A DNA stretch of 64,000 nucleotides from Alteromonas sp. KUL49 (GTDB taxonomy: Bacteria > Pseudomonadota > Gammaproteobacteria > Enterobacterales > Alteromonadaceae), in assembly GCF_006538345.1 (NCBI RefSeq), contig NZ_BJKL01000001.1, positions 310,001-374,000 of the forward strand, written 5' to 3'. The translations under genes and the position numbers were made by a program. The notes beneath the pieces are model-generated. The model had not been told where the DNA came from. It saw only the letters and a list, made by a program, of their open reading frames with translations, and searched no databases. Below are positions 37,839 to 47,548 of the stretch, one piece after another. The stretch's first letter is position 1. The number at the start of each line of letters is the position of its first letter.

Positions 37839-40800
37839 ATGACACCTAGAATTCAACCGCTTTCAAACCCAAAAAGTTCACTGCGAACGACGTTGTCGCG
37901 GGTGGGTTTTGCAGTTGCGTTGGCATTCAGCAGTAATACAGTTGTCGCTCAATCCGCAAATACTCAATCTTTAGCTGAAGGGCCTTACTCACAAACCGTT
38001 ACGGATTTCTCCATTGCTTCAATGCCTGTAGGAGATTCGCTCATTGCATTTGCTCAGCAAGCCAATTTAACTATCATTTTTCCTTTTGAGCGTGTGGAAG
38101 GCATGCAGTCTGCTGCGGTTTATGGCCAATTTTCACCGCAAGAAGCATTGCATAAATTGCTTGAGGGGACAGAGTTAGAAGCAACCTTTAGCAACAAAGG
38201 CGTAGTCTCCATATCTGAACGTAAAGTTGAGCATAATGTCGACATTTTATCTGCAATTAAGTCACTTTTAACCGATGATGGCGACAAAATGCTCACGACA
38301 CCTGAGCCGTCTCCACCCCAAATTGAGTACGTCAAAGTGCGAGGCATTCGAGCCAGTGTACAACGTTCGCAAGACGTAAAATATCATGCACTAGGCATTG
38401 TAGATTCTATTCAAGCGGAAGAAATCGGTAAGTTTCCAGATTTAAACTTGGCTGAATCGTTACAGCGGATCACTGGGGTGTCTATTGACCGGTCCGAAGG
38501 TGAAGGGCAGTTTGTCACAGTGCGAGGATTTGGACCTGAATTTAACGCTGTGCTCATCAACGGGCGTAAGTTACCTACCGATAATTTAGGGCGGGAATTT
38601 AGCTTTGATACTTTACCCTCGGAGTTGGTTAGTGGTGTGTCTGTGTTTAAAACAACCAACGCAAGTCAAGTCACCGGTGGTGTGGGTTCTGTTATCGATA
38701 TTCAAACTGCTCGCCCGATGCAAGCCAGAGGGTTTAAGGTGTCGGGTCATGTCAAAGCTATGTATGACACCAATCGTCGGTCGAGTGCTCCCCAAGGGGC
38801 CGTGGTGCTTAGTCACAGTAATCAGCGATTTGGCTGGTTGGTGTCATTATCCCATCAGGAGCGGGAAGCGCGTATTGACGAAGCGCAGATAGATGGATGG
38901 TTACCTAATACTGATGTTCCGCCAGAGGAATTGACGACCTCAGCGCCCCATTTGTTCGTGCCGCGAAACTATGACCATAGGGTACGTTTCGATACTCGCA
39001 AACGCACTAGTGGTGCCCTTGTGATGCAGTATCGTCCCAATGCTGATGTCGATATCACCCTCGACTATGTGGCGTCGTCATTTGATATTCAGACCGACTC
39101 CACGTCTATGGGGCATTGGTTTACCTCTAGTAATCTCGAAGATGTGTTGACCGATGACAATGGCACTGTAGTGCATTTTAGTCAGCAAGTCGGTCACGCC
39201 ACAGATTTTCATGCACGCACCTTTAACCGCCCTTCTAAGATGGATGCCGTTGGATTTAACATCGAATGGCAGGCGACTAGAACACTGGCAGTTGAGCTTG
39301 ATATTGGAAGTGCAAAGAACACTATTGACGATACCGCTGGTGGTGCGAATGCACTTACACTTATTGGTTATTTGAACCGCTCGACCTTTGATCATACCCT
39401 CGGCGACACTCTGCCAACCATCTCGGGTTTCGCATCAGCAGACCCTACTATTGTCAATGCTGAGGGCAGTGCTGCGGGTGTAGCGAACTACCTTGACCCA
39501 GCCAATGGGCGGGCACATGTCATGTTACGACGAGGATGGGAAATAGAAGACACGGTAGACCAAGTACGCTTTGATGGCGTGTATTCCCCCCGTGAGAGTG
39601 GTTCACTACTTGATGTTCAATTTGGTGCCATGTTTATTTCTCAAGAGAAGCAAAATAACCGTTGGGATAATGAGGCAAACGCTGTTCATTGTACTTACTG
39701 TGGTTATTTTTCTAACCCCGATATTCCCGACAGCTTTCAAACTGTTTTTAATACAGGGCAGGACTTTTTAGCCGGTATAAGCGGACACAGCGCAGCACCA
39801 AAAGTATGGCTAAGGCACAACGGTAACCAGTTACTCGATTATTTGGAAAGTGTGGATGGTGTGAGTTTCGCCCCTGTATTAAGGGATAGCTCTTTCGCCG
39901 TGAAAGAAGATATTACCAGTGCCTATGCACAATTTTTGTTGAATCATCAACTCGGCGACATAGAGATAGAAACCCAAGTGGGAATGAGATACGAAGCTAC
40001 CGATACGCTGATTACAGGATTTGCATCTCAACTAGAACGACTGGAAATTCTGGATCAAACTGAGCTTGCACCCATTACCGTAAATACCCAGCCTGTGACT
40101 CATCAGAATAACTATCGTCATTGGTTGCCGAGTGTGCAATCTAAATGGCAGTTAAACGATGATGTTGTGATGCGGTTAGCCTATGCAAAAACCATTACTC
40201 GTCCGACGCTGACACAAATGTCACCTAGCCTTATTTTTAACACCACCCGACAAGGGGGAGATCTTCGCGCAAGCCAAGGAAACCCTATGCTCAAACCCTT
40301 CGAAGCGAGCAACATCGATGTTTCGTTAGAGTGGTATCTTAGTGCGCAAAGTTATGCGTCTTTGGCTTACTTTAGAAAGTCGGTGGATAACTTTATTGTG
40401 AGTAAAGTGGAGCAAGAGCCCTTCGACAACGTGGTGGATCCTAGCTCGGGCTCTGATGCTACGGCGCCTGATAGTGAGGACCAGCTAGCTCTTTTCGATG
40501 TTACTCGCCCAATCAATGGGCAAACAGCGGTGGTCGATGGGCTCGAGTTAGCGCTGCAATATCAGTTTAATAATGGCTTTGGCGTTATTGCCAACACTAC
40601 GCTCATCAACAGTAATGCGGAATTAGATAGAGATGATTTGAGCCAAGCCTTTGCCCTTACCGGGCTGAGTGACACACAAAATGTCATTGTGTTCTACGAC
40701 AGCCAACCATTGCAGGTGCGCTTGGCGTGGAATCGGAGAGGAGAATTCTTACAATCTTTGAATCAACGTCAAAGCAGTGAGCCAACCTACGTAGACAGTT

Positions 40801-40976
40801 ACAGCCAAATTGACGCCAGTGTCAGTTATGCCCTTAGCGATAACATGAGTGTGTTTGTTGAAGGTATTAATATTACCGAGGCCTCGGTACTCAAACACGG
40901 GCGCTATGATAATCAGCTGCTTCTTGCTCAGTCTCCCGGAGCTCGCTATTCGCTTGGGGTCCGAGGTACTTTTTAA
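37839..40976 (+). CDS. TonB-dependent receptor with N-terminal STN signalling domain
   Basis: A 1045-residue outer-membrane receptor. Signal peptide to about residue 38; STN domain about 55-125 (FSIASMPVGDSLIAFAQQANLTIIFPFERVEG); plug domain starting near VKVRGIRASVQRSQDVK with the segment RITGVSIDRSEGEGQFVTVRGFGPEFNAVLINGR; 22-strand barrel ending SLGVRGTF. The type with IGKFPDLNLAESLQRI is common among carbohydrate receptors of Alteromonadales and Caulobacterales. The STN domain pairs it with the divergent FecI/FecR genes. It is a paralogue of the receptor at 44073-46970, including a shared HCTYCGY loop. The stop overlaps that of the convergent DUF6445 gene by 4 bases. Confidence 0.95.
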   Translation: MTPRIQPLSNPKSSLRTTLSRVGFAVALAFSSNTVVAQSANTQSLAEGPYSQTVTDFSIASMPVGDSLIAFAQQANLTIIFPFERVEGMQSAAVYGQFSPQEALHKLLEGTELEATFSNKGVVSISERKVEHNVDILSAIKSLLTDDGDKMLTTPEPSPPQIEYVKVRGIRASVQRSQDVKYHALGIVDSIQAEEIGKFPDLNLAESLQRITGVSIDRSEGEGQFVTVRGFGPEFNAVLINGRKLPTDNLGREFSFDTLPSELVSGVSVFKTTNASQVTGGVGSVIDIQTARPMQARGFKVSGHVKAMYDTNRRSSAPQGAVVLSHSNQRFGWLVSLSHQEREARIDEAQIDGWLPNTDVPPEELTTSAPHLFVPRNYDHRVRFDTRKRTSGALVMQYRPNADVDITLDYVASSFDIQTDSTSMGHWFTSSNLEDVLTDDNGTVVHFSQQVGHATDFHARTFNRPSKMDAVGFNIEWQATRTLAVELDIGSAKNTIDDTAGGANALTLIGYLNRSTFDHTLGDTLPTISGFASADPTIVNAEGSAAGVANYLDPANGRAHVMLRRGWEIEDTVDQVRFDGVYSPRESGSLLDVQFGAMFISQEKQNNRWDNEANAVHCTYCGYFSNPDIPDSFQTVFNTGQDFLAGISGHSAAPKVWLRHNGNQLLDYLESVDGVSFAPVLRDSSFAVKEDITSAYAQFLLNHQLGDIEIETQVGMRYEATDTLITGFASQLERLEILDQTELAPITVNTQPVTHQNNYRHWLPSVQSKWQLNDDVVMRLAYAKTITRPTLTQMSPSLIFNTTRQGGDLRASQGNPMLKPFEASNIDVSLEWYLSAQSYASLAYFRKSVDNFIVSKVEQEPFDNVVDPSSGSDATAPDSEDQLALFDVTRPINGQTAVVDGLELALQYQFNNGFGVIANTTLINSNAELDRDDLSQAFALTGLSDTQNVIVFYDSQPLQVRLAWNRRGEFLQSLNQRQSSEPTYVDSYSQIDASVSYALSDNMSVFVEGINITEASVLKHGRYDNQLLLAQSPGARYSLGVRGTF

Positions 40977-41707
40977 CTTAGGGTAAAAAGGGCATTTCCA
41001 GTGAGGCGTTGATGGCCAGACTGAACGATATGCTTGTCATTCACTAATCCAGTGTGCAGCACGTGTGCTGGGTACAATACCGCACGATTAAACTTGCCTT
41101 CGACTTTACTCTGCAATGCAAAAAGAGGGTGGTCAGACTGTAAATAGGCCTGTTTGGGTTTTCCCGATTTGTAAATATCGTCATTTAACATGCGTTGATA
41201 GCGCTGAAGTGATTGTTTTGTGATTGCTTCTAGTCCTGAGCTTCGGTGACGAAAAAAGCCCGTTCCGCCCAGTGGCGCATCAAAAAGATAATGCACCAGC
41301 GCCCATTGCGTAGGTTGGTCTGATTGAGGATCGGTATCCTGAGCAATATCAAAATGTGGGATGCACTGAATGGGTAGTAGATCTTTTACTGGCGTGTTAG
41401 CCCTTGAATACAAACAAAAAGGAGAGGTGGTTTGTTTGACGTTGGTATCAACCGCACGTTGAAATTTCAATAGAGGTAGTGCCACGTCGTTCATCATAGC
41501 ACTAAGAAATACAGTGTACTCAGTACTCGCTTTTGCGCGGGCTCCGGGATAGAGATCTTGGCTTTGATGAGTAAACTCGGCACAGTCTTTTATCGACCCA
41601 ATGAGCTCATGTGGCGCTGGGTGAAAGTTGTCCATGATTAAAACAGGATGCTGACCTTGCCCCCAGCGTACTAACTGCATGTTGCCTTTGGCCTCGCCGT
41701 GACTCAT
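40973..41707 (-). CDS. DUF6445 family protein (putative 2-oxoglutarate/Fe(II) oxygenase-like)
   Basis: A 244-residue cytoplasmic protein. The motif CIPHFDIAQD (His-x-Asp) and a distal His in ALYPAHVLHTGLVNDKH, followed by QRLTGNALF, fit the jelly-roll Fe(II) oxygenase pattern of DUF6445 proteins. Function is undescribed; the family is regularly found with SapC and halogenase homologues beside TonB receptors. Last gene of the receptor-halogenase-SapC operon (17-base gap). An internal ATG at residue 10 (41680) is an alternative start. Confidence 0.8.
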   Translation of the reverse strand: MSHGEAKGNMQLVRWGQGQHPVLIMDNFHPAPHELIGSIKDCAEFTHQSQDLYPGARAKASTEYTVFLSAMMNDVALPLLKFQRAVDTNVKQTTSPFCLYSRANTPVKDLLPIQCIPHFDIAQDTDPQSDQPTQWALVHYLFDAPLGGTGFFRHRSSGLEAITKQSLQRYQRMLNDDIYKSGKPKQAYLQSDHPLFALQSKVEGKFNRAVLYPAHVLHTGLVNDKHIVQSGHQRLTGNALFTLS

Positions 41708-41724
41708 TGTTTGGCGTCCTCAGG

Positions 41725-42459
41725 CTACTGCTGCATCCAAGGATTCGGCGCGCTGTCTCGCTGGTTCTTCTTTTGAATCAAACCATATATTTGTCCCAGC
41801 GATGCTACCTGCGTATAGGCGGCTTGTAAGTAGCCGTTGGCTTGAAGTTGGACTAGCTGATGTTCGTTGAGTGCGTTTAACTTGTCTTCATCAATACTGT
41901 ACAGGCCTTTTATCGTCTTGCTCTCACCAGAGGCCAATGTGATTTCAAGGGCCAAGGGTACAAGCAAGTCTAGCGCGAGTAATACTTCGATAAATGCCGA
42001 GGTTTGCTTTTCACCAATGAGTAATTCAGAGAGTTGTTCTTGCGCGTTCACTAATACGGGCGACGCACTGCCGTCGGCGTTGAAAATAGCGTCGCCCTCT
42101 TCGGTGTTCAGTATCTGACTGTCGGTATCAAAGCAAATCACATAGTCATTGTTTTGAGTGTCGTCACTGCCGACGAAAAAGGGGTGTCTACTCACATTTA
42201 ACGGAATGTACAGCGCATCAAATTCAGCGTTTTGCCAAAATAGGTTTTCCCCTTCCTCAAAACCGGTAAGGCAAATACAGGTAAAGGCGCCCGTGTCTGC
42301 ATGTTTGGTAAATAATATGGGGAACTGCACCACTAATTTCATAAATTCAGAGACTACAACGGGGATCATGTGCAAATCGGCCCCCATCTCTTCAACTTTG
42401 GCGCTATTAAGCTTTAGATGTTTATGTAAGTTTGCGTCAAGTGCTACATGTGCAGTCAT
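41725..42459 (-). CDS. SapC-family protein
   Basis: A 244-residue protein of the SapC type (PF07277), with the family motifs HMIPVVVSEFMKLVVQFPILFTK, FYIPL-like ALYIPLNVSRHPFFVG and a C-terminal QLVQLQANGYLQAAYTQVASLGQIYGLIQ helix. No signal peptide. The family is named after a Campylobacter surface-layer gene, but in Alteromonadales it occurs with TonB receptors and halogenase homologues, with role unknown. Separated by 11 bases from the halogenase gene and 17 from DUF6445. Confidence 0.88.
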   Translation of the reverse strand: MTAHVALDANLHKHLKLNSAKVEEMGADLHMIPVVVSEFMKLVVQFPILFTKHADTGAFTCICLTGFEEGENLFWQNAEFDALYIPLNVSRHPFFVGSDDTQNNDYVICFDTDSQILNTEEGDAIFNADGSASPVLVNAQEQLSELLIGEKQTSAFIEVLLALDLLVPLALEITLASGESKTIKGLYSIDEDKLNALNEHQLVQLQANGYLQAAYTQVASLGQIYGLIQKKNQRDSAPNPWMQQ

Positions 42460-42470
42460 AGGAGTGTCCT

Positions 42471-44006
42471 TTAAATGGCTTGTAAGCCAAAAGCTTTGAT
42501 TTTATTAATGAGCTCGCGGTTGGTTGGCAACATATCTACCGCTTTGGCGATGTTCATTTTATTGAGATGAAATTGCTCTTTCGCTAGTGCCATTTCAGCG
42601 TCGTTGGTGCGGTAAAGCGATAAATCAGTTTTGAAGCCCATACCGTAGAGTACGTATTGATAACTAGCCGCAGGAAATACCTCATTGTTGCTGGTAAAGT
42701 CGTGATCGTAGGGCGGGTGATAGCGCCACAAATGCATCAACTCTTTAAGTGATTCGGGAATAGAGTGTGCAGCGCGGTTTTCCTGCCAGAAAGCTTCTTC
42801 ACGTTGGCTGGGTACATAATGTAGCTTGAGAAAATCGACGATTCTCAGCCAGCGATAAGTAAAAGTGTCGTTAAAGCGCTTAGCTATTATGTCCATTACA
42901 CTGCGACAAGCGGGGAGTTGCTCGGCAATCATTTGTGCAGACAATTCAACGAGGACCAGCGAAGAGGCTTCGAGGGGCTCAACAAAACCCGCCGCTAACC
43001 CAACGGCAACACAGTTTCGGTGCCAAAATTTGTCTCTGTATCCACTGTCAAAACTGATTTTCTTCACCGATAAATCATCAATATTCCGACCAATATAGCG
43101 GCTGAGATCAGCGTAAGCTTGGTCTTCGCTGGTGAAGGCACTGGAATACACATGACCAATACCTCTGCGGTGCTGTAATCCGATATCCCAAATCCAACCG
43201 GCTTGTTGGGCAGTTGATATAGTATGTGAGGCGATAGGATCGTCTTCTTGTTCGTAAGGTACTTGAACGGCTAATGCGTTGTCGACAAACAGTACATCGT
43301 TACAGGAGTTAAAGGGTATCTGGTAGTGCTTGCCAATGAGCAGTGCGCTAAAGCCAGAACAATCAATAAATAAGTCGCCAGCAATATCCCCAGCTTGCTC
43401 GGTTGTCACGTGGGCTATGTCGCCCAATTCGTTTTCGGTCACGCTGCGCACATCGGCAAGTACATGTTTGACGCGTAAATTACTAGTGCAGTGTTTTTGC
43501 AGAAACTGAGAAAACTTCCCCGCGTTAAGGTGGTAGGCGTAATTTGCAACAGCGCCATATTGTGGGTTGCGAATGGTTTTTGGGGCTAGCCCCTTTTCGC
43601 ACAGTGCTTCCTGAAAACACACGGCGTCAGAAAAAGATTGAGACACACCTTGTTGTTGCCAATGAGGCACTAGATTAACTTTGGAGAACCCTTGGGGTAA
43701 CACCAGAGGGTGATAGTAAAAATCCTCCTCGATATTTTTGCTCCACTTGGCAAATTTTGCCCCTTGTTTGAAACTGACATCACATTGATTGATAAAGTCG
43801 TCTTCTCGGATCCCGAGTTTTATCAAGGTTGAGCGCATGGTCGGCCAGGTACCTTCTCCCACGCCCACAATAGGGACATTAGGCGATTCTACTAAAGTGA
43901 CTTGAATAGCCTGGTTTTCTTTGTGCTCAGCGGCTATACGACCTGCGGTTAACCAACCGGCAGTACCTCCACCTACAACAACGATATGTTTTATTGATTC
44001 AGTCAT
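42471..44006 (-). CDS. Flavin-dependent tryptophan halogenase family protein
   Basis: A 511-residue member of PF04820. FAD-binding GGGTAGW at residues 12-18, the catalytic lysine equivalent at Lys80 (DVSFKQGAKFAKW; Lys79 in PrnA/RebH), and FVEPLEASSL around the active-site Glu. The diagnostic WxWxIP motif is WIWDIG (271-276), with Gly for Pro. Classic halogenases make chloro- or bromo-tryptophan; the TonB-receptor-linked members have no proven substrate and may act on another aromatic or imported compound. Second gene of its operon, 66 bases after the receptor. Confidence 0.9.
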   Translation of the reverse strand: MTESIKHIVVVGGGTAGWLTAGRIAAEHKENQAIQVTLVESPNVPIVGVGEGTWPTMRSTLIKLGIREDDFINQCDVSFKQGAKFAKWSKNIEEDFYYHPLVLPQGFSKVNLVPHWQQQGVSQSFSDAVCFQEALCEKGLAPKTIRNPQYGAVANYAYHLNAGKFSQFLQKHCTSNLRVKHVLADVRSVTENELGDIAHVTTEQAGDIAGDLFIDCSGFSALLIGKHYQIPFNSCNDVLFVDNALAVQVPYEQEDDPIASHTISTAQQAGWIWDIGLQHRRGIGHVYSSAFTSEDQAYADLSRYIGRNIDDLSVKKISFDSGYRDKFWHRNCVAVGLAAGFVEPLEASSLVLVELSAQMIAEQLPACRSVMDIIAKRFNDTFTYRWLRIVDFLKLHYVPSQREEAFWQENRAAHSIPESLKELMHLWRYHPPYDHDFTSNNEVFPAASYQYVLYGMGFKTDLSLYRTNDAEMALAKEQFHLNKMNIAKAVDMLPTNRELINKIKAFGLQAI

Positions 44007-44072
44007 ATGTTTCGTTCCTAAAAACGGGCTGGTAGCTTAGGGACACGACTACCAGCCCAAGGAGTTACTCGT

Positions 44073-46970
44073 TTAGAAGCTACCTCTTACACCAAATGCC
44101 CATCGGCGTCCGCTGTCTTCAGCCAGAAGCAGGTGGTTGGCATAACGTCCACGCTTGTGCACGAACTCTTCTGTTAAGTTAATACCTTCAAAGAATATAG
44201 ATACATTCTCAGTAACATCATAGCTGCCGCTAATATCCAACTGGTGATAGGCTTCAACAATCGTTGGGCCGTCACCTTGTACTTGGGTTAGCGACTGTAC
44301 AAACTCGTCACGCCAGTTCCACGCTAAACGCGTTTGGAACGGGCCACTTTCATAAAAGGCCACTAGGTTAAGAGAATCACTTAAGCCCGTAACCGCAAAG
44401 ACCTGATTAATATTTGCTGGGTCGAGTTCCGCATCGCTGTCGACAAAGGTGGCGTTGGCCATAAAACCAAAACCAGAGTCAAAAGAGTGTTGAGCAGCAA
44501 GTTCAAAACCGTCAACGCTGGCGTTTTCACCATTGTTAGGCAGGGTATTAGTAAATACCGCTTCAGCATCGTTTGCGTCTGGTGCACCCGCGTCACTGCC
44601 GGTTGATGGGTCTGTCAGTGTAGAGCCATCAGCTAATGTGAATGTTCTGTCTTCTTGAGAATTAACAATAAAGTTCGATACGTTCTTTTTGAAATAGCCG
44701 GCGGATAGGTAACTTGCTTCGCCGTAGTACCACTCAAGAGAGATATCAAAGTTGTCAGACTCAAAAGGTTTAAGCGCTGGATTACCACTGGTCGAAGTTA
44801 AGTCGCCGCCTTGGCGAGTCGTAGTGATTACCGTGACCGGTGACATGCTTTCCAGTGTAGGGCGAGTCAGTGACTTCGATGCTGCCATACGCGCTATCAA
44901 ATCATCGGTGATTTCGAGTTTGAAGCTAATGTTTGGCAATATCGCATCGTAATCGTTACCTACATCAAAGCCTTGAGCGTCGCCAAATTGTGCGAGCATC
45001 TCTGTCTGATCCAGAATAGTAAGTCCTTGAATCGGGGCTTGCGTGCCAGTGACTGTTACGTCAGTGGTCTCTACTCGCAACCCTGTGGTGGAGTAAATAG
45101 GCATGTCTGCTAGTTCACCTTCAAATTCAAGTTCAAGGTACGCCGATAGTGTTTCTTCTTCTACTTCAAAGCTGTTGTTGCGACGTACAGCATCAAACGA
45201 AATACTCTCGCCATTTACGCTGGCGTAGTAGTCTTCAAGAAATGCAAAGTGTGCTTCGCCGTCATGGGCTAGCCACTGGGTGGGCATACGTCCACTGCCG
45301 CTCACATCTGACAAGAAATCACCGCCAGCATCGAAGATGTATTGTGATGCTGCAGGAATTTCAGGTAAATCAGGATAACCACAATAAGTACAATGGATAC
45401 CAACGCCTTCGTTATCCCAACGAGTCAGCGTTTTAGTTTGAGAGGAATATTGAGCGCCAAATTTTGCACTGACAAAACCATTAGAGCCGCCAAAATAATC
45501 ACCATCAATGCGGAATTGAGAAACTTCATCTTCTACCGCCCAGCCTCGGCGAAGCATAACGTGTGCACGGCTATTGGCTGTGTCTAAATGATTAGAGACA
45601 CCGTCTGGCGCAATACTGGGGTCATAGGCAGCAAAACCATCTGTTGCATTACCTATAGCGCCATCAATTTCCTGCTGACCACTATAGATGTTAGCGTTGG
45701 CACCAGCGAACATGCTCGCATAAGGCAAGATGTTATCGTCTACTTGAAATCGAACGCGGTTCGCATAACCAATCAGTGAAAGTTGGTTTCCGCGCCCATT
45801 GTTTGCTTCGCGTTCAGCGGTTGAGTGAGAAAGGTCGAAGGAAAGATTTAAATCATCATTCACTTCCCAATCTACATTAAATCCAACCGAGGTGCTTTCC
45901 GTTAGACGATCAAATTTTTTGGCATGCATGTCAGTGGCTAAACCCACTTCTTGATACATGTCGACGATAGTGCCGTTGGCATCTACCGTTGGACGACGGC
46001 GATCGCCATTGTCATCAAATAGACTGCCATCATCTCCTACACCCTGGATATTAGGTGCAGTAAACCAGTGTCCGTAAGACGTAGCATCAGTTTCTACGTC
46101 AAAATCAGAGTAAAGTACGTCACCTGTAATAACCACAGAATCATTGGGTGCATACTGCAATACCAGGTTGGCGTTAGTTCGCGTACGTTCCTCAAAGGTG
46201 ACTTTGTGGTCGTAGTTACGCGGTGAAAATACGTTTCCGGTCCAATCTCCACCAGACTGAGTTTGTGGATTGGGTACACCAACGTTCTCTAACCATCCGT
46301 CCATCTGGGCTTGGTTCAAACGGGTTTTACGCTGTTGGTGTGACAGGGCAAACAAAACACCGAAGGTGTCGTCATTAAAGGTATTGCTGATGAGACCAGA
46401 TACTTGTGGTGTGGTTTCTTCGCTGTTCTCGTCGTAAACCCCTTTCACACTCCCCGCCACTTTAAATCCGCGAATGGCAAAAGGACGAGCTGTATTGATG
46501 TTAATGGTTGAACCCACGCCACCTGATTGCATTGTAGCTGTGGATGTTTTGTATACGTCTAAACTGCTGACAAGCTCTGATGCTATGGTGTCAAAACTAA
46601 ATGCGCGGGAGTCGTTTTCAGAAGCGATTTGACGGCCGTTAACCAGCACGGTATTGAATTGAGGACCAAAACCACGCACTGTAATTAATTGGCCTTCACC
46701 GCCTGAGCGGTCAATTGAAACACCGGTAATACGTTGTAATGATTCTGCAAGGTTGGTGTCGGGGAACTTACCGATGTCTTCGGCAGAAATTGCGTCGACA
46801 ACGCCGCTCGAGTCCCGTTTTACATCCATTGCTCGCGACATACTACCGCGAATACCGGTCACTTGAATCTGTTCAAATGCCGGGTCACTCTCTTGAGCAT
46901 GTAGGTTCGGTGCTGCTGATGCTGCAAGTACCGTAAGCACAGCAGAAGCAAGTTTAGACTTTTTATACAT
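44073..46970 (-). CDS. TonB-dependent receptor, paralogue without STN domain
   Basis: A 965-residue outer-membrane receptor. Signal peptide ends near NLHA; the plug domain starts at once (IQVTGIRGSMSRAMDVKRDSSGVV) without an STN domain; RITGVSIDRSGGEGQLITVRGFGPQFNTVLVNGR; barrel ends WAFGVRGSF. Much of the barrel is shared with the receptor at 37839-40976 (RAHVMLRRGW, RWDNE, HCTYCGY, LTRPTLESMSP). It heads the operon with the halogenase homologue, SapC and DUF6445. AGGAAA sits directly before the ATG, and a strong hairpin lies further up in the leader. Confidence 0.95.
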   Translation of the reverse strand: MYKKSKLASAVLTVLAASAAPNLHAQESDPAFEQIQVTGIRGSMSRAMDVKRDSSGVVDAISAEDIGKFPDTNLAESLQRITGVSIDRSGGEGQLITVRGFGPQFNTVLVNGRQIASENDSRAFSFDTIASELVSSLDVYKTSTATMQSGGVGSTININTARPFAIRGFKVAGSVKGVYDENSEETTPQVSGLISNTFNDDTFGVLFALSHQQRKTRLNQAQMDGWLENVGVPNPQTQSGGDWTGNVFSPRNYDHKVTFEERTRTNANLVLQYAPNDSVVITGDVLYSDFDVETDATSYGHWFTAPNIQGVGDDGSLFDDNGDRRRPTVDANGTIVDMYQEVGLATDMHAKKFDRLTESTSVGFNVDWEVNDDLNLSFDLSHSTAEREANNGRGNQLSLIGYANRVRFQVDDNILPYASMFAGANANIYSGQQEIDGAIGNATDGFAAYDPSIAPDGVSNHLDTANSRAHVMLRRGWAVEDEVSQFRIDGDYFGGSNGFVSAKFGAQYSSQTKTLTRWDNEGVGIHCTYCGYPDLPEIPAASQYIFDAGGDFLSDVSGSGRMPTQWLAHDGEAHFAFLEDYYASVNGESISFDAVRRNNSFEVEEETLSAYLELEFEGELADMPIYSTTGLRVETTDVTVTGTQAPIQGLTILDQTEMLAQFGDAQGFDVGNDYDAILPNISFKLEITDDLIARMAASKSLTRPTLESMSPVTVITTTRQGGDLTSTSGNPALKPFESDNFDISLEWYYGEASYLSAGYFKKNVSNFIVNSQEDRTFTLADGSTLTDPSTGSDAGAPDANDAEAVFTNTLPNNGENASVDGFELAAQHSFDSGFGFMANATFVDSDAELDPANINQVFAVTGLSDSLNLVAFYESGPFQTRLAWNWRDEFVQSLTQVQGDGPTIVEAYHQLDISGSYDVTENVSIFFEGINLTEEFVHKRGRYANHLLLAEDSGRRWAFGVRGSF

Positions 46971-46990
46971 TTTCCTGTCCTGTTAAATCC

Positions 46991-47024
46991 ACAAGAGAAA
47001 AAACGTAACGTTTTTTCGTCTTGT
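46991..47024 (-). promoter_or_regulatory. Strong inverted repeat in the leader of the TonB receptor operon
   Basis: Arms GAAAAAACGT (46997-47006) and ACGTTTTTTC (47008-47017) are perfect around one base, and outer arms ACAAGA / TCTTGT continue the pairing with a single bulged base. It ends about 20 bases upstream of the start codon, just above the ribosome site, so it could be an mRNA hairpin acting on translation or stability, a terminator/attenuator, or an operator. Confidence 0.55.
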
Positions 47025-47548
47025 TGAGTAAGTGGAGAGTGGTACCTGTCTCTGCACTCACGTTCGTGATTGAATGGCTTGATGCCGTCGCATCGATAAC
47101 AAGGACGACGCAGAAATTATTTTCCGCCAATTTTTTTAACATTTTTTTACCATGAGAAATTTCAATCGACTTTAAAGCACGTCATATTGTTCCTATACAT
47201 ACTCGTGGTGGTTGGCTGCTTTTTACTGAGTTTTTCTATTGTATTTGCGATGTATTTTTTTCTTAGTGGTGTATGAATATTGCTCGAATGAATGTATTTC
47301 TCAGCTCCAAAGTAAAAATTATGTTAATTTTCAGCTCTCAAGTCGATGAAAAATAGGTATAAATAATTATTCACTCACTGTGATTATTTATTGTTCTGTA
47401 TGTTTGTTATTCAATGTTGTATTTCAGATGCATTAGAAAAACTAATGCTTATGTGGGAATAATTCTCAATTGTCGAAATGAAATTCGGGCCTAGAATAGC
47501 CACCAAATTGTTTACCCAAATCTTTCAACGCTCACGGGAATTATTGTA
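47025..47548. other. AT-rich intergenic region
   Basis: About 520 bases between two divergent genes, with several T-runs (for example 47128-47150 and 47246-47260). It holds the promoters for the TonB receptor operon and the DUF3718 gene. I see no convincing gene, tRNA or repeat here; a small RNA cannot be excluded. Confidence 0.5.

Noticed and set aside
47025..47548. Mobile-element remnant or tRNA in the long AT-rich gap
   Set aside because: No terminal repeats, transposase fragments or cloverleaf could be found by eye.
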